Assembly (NCBI GenBank): GCA_023101885.1
Contig: JALPQD010000005.1
Span: 4,185,819-4,249,818, forward strand
DNA: 64,000 nucleotides
Source: Typhlomys cinereus
Lineage: Eukaryota > Chordata > Mammalia > Rodentia > Platacanthomyidae
Direction of reading: 5' to 3'
A program made the translations under genes and the position numbers. Shown here in pieces: positions 58,644 through 64,000 of the stretch; the first letter of the stretch is position 1; every line of letters starts with the position of its first letter. The notes beneath the pieces were generated by a model, which saw only the letters and a list, made by a program, of their open reading frames with translations, was not told where the DNA came from and ran no database searches.

Positions 58644-59608
58644 CTACACGAACTGCGGGATCTCGCCCTCCAGGTCTTCGAACTGCTGCATGCGCTTGAG
58701 CCGCGGCCTCGGGCAGGCCGCCGCGCTGTCGGGCGCGCCGCGCTCCTCCGAGGGCTCTGCGGCGCGACCCCCTGGCCTCGGGCAGGCGCAGGGGCCCTCT
58801 GCGTCCGCGGCCGGCTTTGCCCCGTGGCCCGGAGGCCCCGGGGAGCCCGGGGCGGCGGCTGCGTCCTCCCCGCGGACGCTGCTGGCGGGGGGCCGCGGCT
58901 TGTAGAAGGTGGTCCAGTGCTGGGGCTGCAGCGTCCGCGGCGCTCGGAGCGCGGCCACGGGGCAGGCGTCTGAGCACCGCCTCTCGGCCGCGCCCCGGGT
59001 CGAGCTGCCCGGGGAGCCCGCGCTGCCCTGGGGGCCCGCGCTGCCCTGGGGGCCCGCGCTGCCCTGGGGGCCCGCGCTGCCCTGGGGGCCCGCGCTGCCC
59101 TGGGGGCCCGCGCTGCCCTGGGGGCCCGCGCAGGGCTTGCTGGGCTGAGCGGCAGGGCCAGGGCAGTCCCCGGCCACCCTGGGGTCCACCAGCTCCTCGG
59201 GGTGTGCGCCGGGCGCCGTCACTACTGTCTTGTGGGTTAAATTGTTCCGCTGACACTTTTTGTCCAAGGATTTTTGTAGATTTTGCTGGTCGAAGCCATT
59301 TAGTTTGGAGCAAGTGGCTGAAGTGTCTTTTCGAGGAGGCCCCTCGGGGGTGGGGTTCTTAGCAGGCCTGTCTGAACTGACGCTCGCCCCGGTTCTGCTG
59401 CTTCTCTCGGCCGGGGCGCCTGCGAGCAGCAGCAGCCTGTCCACCGGGAGACTCACGGGTCTCGCCCTGGTCCGGGGCATGTGCCTCTGGACTCCGCCTG
59501 CTGCTCTGTCGGGCTTCTGAGCAAACAGCTTCGGGGTCTTACAAACATCCTCCGTCTTTTGAGATGGTGATTCGAGCTCTTGGTCAAGAAGCAAGTGCAC
59601 TTTGTTGT
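58644..59608 (-). CDS. ARHGAP29: ARHGAP29 last coding exon with C-terminal PDZ ligand
   Basis: The exon follows a TTTTTCAG acceptor and runs 965 nt to a TAG stop. Conserved blocks in order are [70 protein letters not shown] and [19 protein letters not shown], followed by FV. The terminal PQFV is the known ligand for a PDZ domain of PTPN13 (PTPL1). Between AQPSKPCA and AAERRCSD, where human ARHGAP29 as I recall it has a short non-repetitive linker, there are six copies of GPQGSA. The downstream third is rich in Ala, Pro, Gly and Arg because the DNA is very GC-rich. The frame is open throughout, so the exon looks functional despite this drift. Confidence 0.96.
59020..59130 (-). repeat. 18-bp coding tandem repeat (GPQGSA x6) in ARHGAP29
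   Basis: On the plus strand the block CTGCCCTGGG recurs at 59023, 59041, 59059, 59077, 59095 and 59113, exactly 18 bp apart, with no differences that I see between units. On the coding strand each unit gives Gly-Pro-Gln-Gly-Ser-Ala, so the protein has about a dozen consecutive Gly-X-Y triplets. The unit length keeps the frame. Perfect copies imply recent expansion. Confidence 0.93.
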
Positions 59609-60005
59609 CTGAAAAAGAAAGAATGACTAACTCGGTGGCCACATGGTTAAAAGTCTTTGTTAGTTATATACACTTTCTAACCAAAGGGATCTTCCATGTT
59701 TTCCAACATGATACTCTCAATTATTTTACCAAAACAAACCAAAAATTGCCTAATAATTTGTTTCAATGTGCTGCTCATGAACAAGGATTCTTGGGTCAAA
59801 GGCAGACGCTGGCACATTAACAGAGGGCGCACCATTTCCAGCTAGCCCCAAGCAGGAGCGCTCTGAATCCCAAGAAATCTGATACTCACTGAGTCCAGCT
59901 AGATCTAGTCTCAGGGTGAGGTGCTGGCCAAGGCTGATTAACCAATAAACCACTGTAGAACCATCATTCTCCAGAGCACTAGTTGCTCCAGGGTTTATTT
60001 TCTTT

Positions 60006-60074
60006 TTTTTTTTATTAAATTAATCAGTTTTTAAAAAAATTTATTATTATTATTTATTCAACTGTGTGCATATG

Positions 60075-60116
<42 letters not shown>

Positions 60117-60327
60117 TGTGTATGTGTAGAACCACGGACAAATTCGTGAACCACCATGGACGCCTCCACCTCCTTCTGCCCCGGGATTCACAGGCTCCGC
60201 CCTACCAGGACCAGAAGCGCAGGCCACCCCCGCTTCCGCCTGGCGTCTATACGTGGGATCTGGGATCCGAACTCAGGACCTTCCACCTGCAAGGCGGAGG
60301 CTTAACCCCTGAGGCACCTCTCCAGCC
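60006..60327 (-). mobile_element. B2-type SINE, full length, in ARHGAP29 last intron
   Basis: The inverted copy begins on the plus strand with poly(T)/(TG)n and ends with the complement of the pol III head. A perfect 18-bp duplication, CCAGGGTTTATTTTCTTT, lies at 59988-60005 and 60328-60345. It is in sense orientation with ARHGAP29. Confidence 0.95.
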
Positions 60328-61099
60328 CCAGGGTTTATTTTCTTTCTCCTGCCATATGGCTTCATGGTTTCTTGCCTATAACCCCAGCTCCTTACCCCAT
60401 TTTTTTTTTTTGCTTGCTGTTATCTACCAAAAAAACAACACCCCCCCCCCACATACACCCTCCATGTCCTGGGAAGGTCCTGCCCTCTGCCCCTGCCTTC
60501 CGTGCTGCTGAGAAGCACCAACTGCTTCTGCATCTCTTCTGACCTGGCGATTGCTGGCCCCGCGCTGTGCGGTCTTCCCCACCCCAGGACAGTGGTATGC
60601 AGACAGGTGTCCACAGCAGCCTGTCCGCCTTCCTCTCACCTGAGCCTCTTTCTTCCCTGGGCCCCCCAGTTTATAGAATACCCTAGGGGCCTTACCATTG
60701 CAGCTGGCCTGTAAGAACCAAAGGACATGGGTCCGGCTCGGCTCTTGCTCTGCTTCTCCCCTGGCTAGGGCTACTGCACTGTCTGTTTCTCTCTACGGAT
60801 CTGTGCGGTCATGTGGTCTAAGTGAGCCAGCAAGAAAGTGCCTAGAACTACTGGCAATGTAACAAACACTAGAAAATTGCATTTCAAAATTGTTTATGTT
60901 TATTTCCATTTCTAATTGTGAATCTAATTTCATAGGAGGGTTTAAAGAAAAGCAGATTAGGTTTACGAATCAAGTAGGACTTGTGGCATTATGGATCTCA
61001 GAGTAAAGCTAACATTGCTTTACAGCATAGAATGAGCTGAGATCCTATCAGGTAAACAGAAGACGATACTGAATCTTACTGACAACTTACTGGACTGAG

Positions 61100-61440
61100 A
61101 AGTGCCTAGAAGAGTAGTAAACAACACTTCTGGGGTGGTGACTAGATCACGAGATTCTTCCCACGTGGCATTACTGGGAAATATATGGGAGGTGGGCTGT
61201 TGGAAGAAGTGGGCACTGGCGGCATGTCTTTGGCTTCTTTATCTTATGCTGATGCTTCCTGCACTCCCTCTTTTTCTGCTTCTTGGATATTATGATATGA
61301 ACCACTCGATCCTAAAATGCCCTCGCACAAAGATGGACAGACTCCTCTGAGACCAAGAACCAAAATACAGCCTTCCTCCTCTTCGGTTGCTCTTTCAGGT
61401 ATTTTGGTCCTAGCCAGTACTCGGAATCAAACTGAGTTCA
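61100..61440 (+). mobile_element. Decayed interspersed repeat, unassigned
   Basis: TGGTGACTAGATCACGAG, GAGACCAAGAACCAAAATAC and CAGGTATTTTGGTCCTAGCC are typical of a widespread rodent medium-reiteration repeat. It lies in the last ARHGAP29 intron. Confidence 0.5.
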
Positions 61441-62033
61441 CAGAAGGTAAGAACTTGACCCCGCCTGTTTCAGACCATCCCAGGCTAGGCTCACTGACAT
61501 TTGATTTACATCAAATTTGACGTATCAGGGCCTATTTTGTAAAACTGGATTTAGCTCTAGTAATATAGAATTACATAAAAAAATTAAAGTTTTTCCATCA
61601 ACACAACAGCTACTATTCACTGCAATAAAGTTAGAGAAAAACTGTTCCAATGTTAGATGCACACAGGTGTGCATGAAGTGTTGGTGGTGGTAGATCTTGG
61701 TATAGGCATGTGAAAAAAATCTCTGAAGTCTAAAGTTTTGAGCTTTAGGATTTTTAGCTTGATTCCTGTGAATTAGAACAACATCCTGAATGACATTATA
61801 AATCAGGTTAAGAATTAGCACATTAGTCGCAATCTGCCTTGACTTTAATTGATGAAAAGAAGTGAAAATGAAATTGAGAGAGTATTTAGAAAGCTAACTC
61901 TTTTATAAAAGACCACTATTATGAAAAACAATATGCAATTAAACACATAGTGCACTAAAAGATGATGCTCTCAAGCTGGCATTCACATGTTACTAATAAA
62001 ACTCTGAAGCTTGGACTTGGCTCAACTCCACTC

Positions 62034-62130
62034 ATCTTGACTTTTGTTTATTTTTGCAATATTAGAGACTGAACCCAGTGTCTCTTGCATGCTAGGAAAT
62101 GTTCTACTCACTTGGCTTCTAATCACAGGC
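62034..62130 (-). mobile_element. ID-like remnant, inverted
   Basis: TTTGTTTATTTTTGCAATA followed by GAGACTGAACCCAGTGTCTC and TTGCATGCTAGG, an arrangement seen in inverted ID-type SINE copies. Confidence 0.5.
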
Positions 62131-62173
62131 TTATCTGCAGTTTAACTATTACTCAGAACTAATAGTTACTCAC

Positions 62174-62282
62174 CAATGGGACAAGCATCATATTTTTCCA
62201 GTGCATTTTGCTTGCGTTCAGATTCCTCAAGTGATGTAATAGGTTCAAATATTTTGTTCTCACAATCTGCAACTCGGACATC
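62174..62282 (-). CDS. ARHGAP29: ARHGAP29 penultimate coding exon
   Basis: This 109-nt exon encodes DVRVADCENKIFEPITSLEE, SERKQNALEKYDACPI and one base of the next codon. The SxEESERKQNALxKxDAC block is recognisable from human ARHGAP29. It lies in the linker between the RhoGAP domain and the C-terminal PDZ-binding tail and is probably unstructured or weakly helical. The acceptor is TTTACAAG and the donor GTGAGT. It joins the preceding exon in phase 0 and the last exon in phase 1, where G plus AC makes Asp. No catalytic residues are expected here. Confidence 0.94.
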
Positions 62283-62402
62283 CTTGTAAAGGAAGAAAAT
62301 TTTTACACTTGAAGATGCAAAATACGAAGTCCAAAGACTTAACTTACTGATATAAACATCATACACTTCTAAATTCAATTGTTATTAAAGGTAAAAACTT
62401 AC

Positions 62403-62733
62403 TTCCTTTGAAGAAAAAAATAGTGGCTTCATAGAAGGTTCCGAGTCTCTTTCATCTGGTGATACCAGAGGTTTCGGAAGACAGGCCTGATCAATCTGTG
62501 GTATAAACACACCTGAACGAGACACAATACCCTCTGGCAGCGGTACCAGACCATCAAAGATCCTCTGTGAATAAGTAATGAGGAACTCTACCAGCCGGGC
62601 ATGATGGGAGTACTCCGCAATGGAAGAGATGGTGATAGGAGCTGCAGTGGGCCTTGGTCTAATGAGGCTCGGTCCAAAGATCACACCCAAGTTTTTGGAA
62701 TTCATCTTGTTTTCTTCTGCATGCTCTACTACC
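62403..62733 (-). CDS. ARHGAP29: ARHGAP29 exon: end of RhoGAP domain (third-last coding exon)
   Basis: ARHGAP29 (PARG1) stimulates GTP hydrolysis on RhoA and acts downstream of Rap1/Radil/Rasip1 at endothelial and epithelial junctions. The exon begins with the last base of a split codon, then encodes VVEHAEENKMNSKNLGVIFG, PSLIRPRPTAAPITISS and AEYSHHARLVEFLITYSQ. The N-K-M-N-x-x-N-L-x-x-x-F-x-P motif is the standard RhoGAP helix that packs near the active site. After about residue 60 of the exon it leaves the domain and reads into a less conserved tail (LPKPLVSPDERDSEPSMK, FFSSKE). Acceptor TTTGCAG and donor GTAAGT flank 331 nt; the end is phase 0. Upstream exons are beyond position 64000. 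Confidence 0.96.
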
Positions 62734-64000
62734 CTGCAAAGCAGAATGTATGAAGTTGTATGAGATCTACCTATGAGAGTTCTTTAGTGATAGTTTACTA
62801 GGTTGGATGGAATGGAGGGAAAATGACCTACAAAAATCTAGGAAAAATTTGTCATGAGTCAAGTTGTGGAAAAGGTCTAAGAAAAAAAGGACATTTATTT
62901 AATTATAATATTGAGTTTTACAGGATGAAAATCTAAGCAGAAGGAACTACTAAAGAAAAATAACCCTAAAAATTACTTCCATCTCAGGGCACATGGTATC
63001 CTTCCAGGTCCTCATGGTGGTAACTAAAATATCACCTTCAGAGAATACAGAGGCAAGACATAAACTTGGCAGTTGGTTCTGCCAGATTTTCTTATCATTC
63101 TCCCAGCCACTTCAGTTCCTGCTATAGTTTTCTGTACTGTAGATAACCAAATCACTTTTAATTCCTAAATGTAAACTGCTTTCTATATTTCAATCTTTCT
63201 CTGCATGTTGTGCACACCTAATGTAACAGGATGATGCTGTACTGTGCTTGTCCTCCAAGATAGTGAGCTCATCGTCTGCAGCAGTTAGTTCTAAGAGCCA
63301 ACCTGACAACTAAGAATTATTTAGTTAAGGCAAGCTTCTGAGCAAGGCTATAGATGATATATAACGATATGGGAGGACTCAGCCTGTATCAAGCGGGATC
63401 ATTTCCCGAGGCAGGTGGAATTGGGCAAACTGGCAAGTTAGGAAGCATGTCCCTCTTCTCAGCTTTTCCTGTGGACATGGTGTGGTCAGTTCCCTTGACC
63501 CTTGTGATAACTCTCTTGCGACGATAATGAACTATAACCAGGCATCTAAGGGACAATATTCTGAACACATACTTAATACTCCCTTTTTCCTAACACGTAA
63601 TAAAAAATATAATCAAATTAAAAAACAATACCAAAACAATGTCAAAACATTACTGAACTGTACACTTAAAAATGGTTAATGTGGGGCTGGAGAGATAGCT
63701 CAGGGGTTAAGACTCTGACTTGCAAACAGAAGGTCCTGAGTTTGGATCCCAGGTCCCCATGCAAAAATGTTCCCCAGTGGCCTGCACTTCCGGCCCTGGT
63801 GGGTATAACCTGGGAAATACCAGAGAGAAGCAAAAAGGAGGTAGAAGTAATCCACAGGGACACACAGTACCCTCTGACATACACACACACACACACACAC
63901 GCACACACACACACACATACACACACACACACACGCAACAAATAAATAATTAAAAAAAGGTTAATGTGGTAAAATTTTACTTAACAAAAAAAAAATTATC
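62734..64000 (-). other. ARHGAP29: ARHGAP29 intron (3' part)
   Basis: The end of the intron upstream of the RhoGAP-domain exon. It contains only a young SINE (63685-63958). The stretch 62.73-63.67 kb shows no recognisable feature. Confidence 0.85.
63685..63958 (+). mobile_element. B2-type SINE, full length
   Basis: Duplications GGTTAATGTGG at 63674-63684 and 63959-63969 bracket the copy. It is antisense to ARHGAP29. Its body differs from the 992 copy and resembles the 56.4 kb copy, suggesting a second subfamily. Confidence 0.95.

Larger units (their letters stand above)
59609..62173 (-). other. ARHGAP29: ARHGAP29 last intron
   Basis: The intron between the last two coding exons contains a nearly full-length SINE with target duplications, a decayed repeat at 61.1-61.5 kb and an ID-like remnant at 62.04 kb. 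The rest looks unique. Confidence 0.9.

Noticed and set aside
58817..59362. 181-codon plus-strand open frame opposite the ARHGAP29 last exon
   Set aside because: It is the GC-rich antisense shadow of a verified exon; the conserved protein blocks are all on the minus strand.

Overview
The window is vertebrate nuclear DNA from a rodent. It carries parts of two neighbouring protein genes, both read on the minus strand, in a background full of retrotransposons. Three SINE types support a mouse-related rodent: B1 (Alu/7SL type), ID-like copies, and many copies of a tRNA-derived, B2-type element with a long GC-rich body and a (CA)n or A-rich tail. The body of the B2-type element is not that of mouse or rat B2, so a rodent outside the mouse/rat group is likely. 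A dipodoid such as a jerboa is only a guess.

ABCA4 (retinal lipid flippase, rim protein) occupies the lower half. Its first six coding exons are complete: exon 1 33757-33822, exon 2 26152-26245, exon 3 25046-25187, exon 4 22493-22632, exon 5 14672-14799, exon 6 10509-10706. All splice sites are canonical, phases join without a break, and the exon lengths (66, 94, 142, 140, 128, 198) are those I know for human ABCA4. Together they encode residues 1-256: the cytoplasmic N-terminus, the first membrane helix and the start of the first exocytoplasmic domain. The rest of the gene lies beyond position 1. Homeodomain-type sites expected of a photoreceptor promoter lie upstream of exon 1.

ARHGAP29 (PARG1, a RhoGAP) occupies the top end. 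Its last three coding exons are present: 62403-62733, 62174-62282 and 58644-59608, ending in the PDZ-binding tail PQFV. An AT-rich probable 3' UTR follows. The ARHGAP29-ABCA4 order and orientation match the conserved mammalian arrangement, with ARHGAP29 upstream of ABCA4.

The roughly 24 kb between the genes (34.4-57.5 kb) holds no gene I can support. It is a graveyard of LTRs, some nested, plus LINE-1 pieces and SINEs. Tandem repeats are prominent: a 1.45 kb polypurine 13-bp minisatellite in ABCA4 intron 3, several short minisatellites, and a coding 18-bp repeat in ARHGAP29. No bacterial-type system, CRISPR array or intact viral gene is present. The most interesting items are the ARHGAP29 coding repeat inside a GC-rich terminal exon, a near-perfect 23-bp-arm hairpin in ABCA4 intron 1, and the intron 3 minisatellite close to exon 4.
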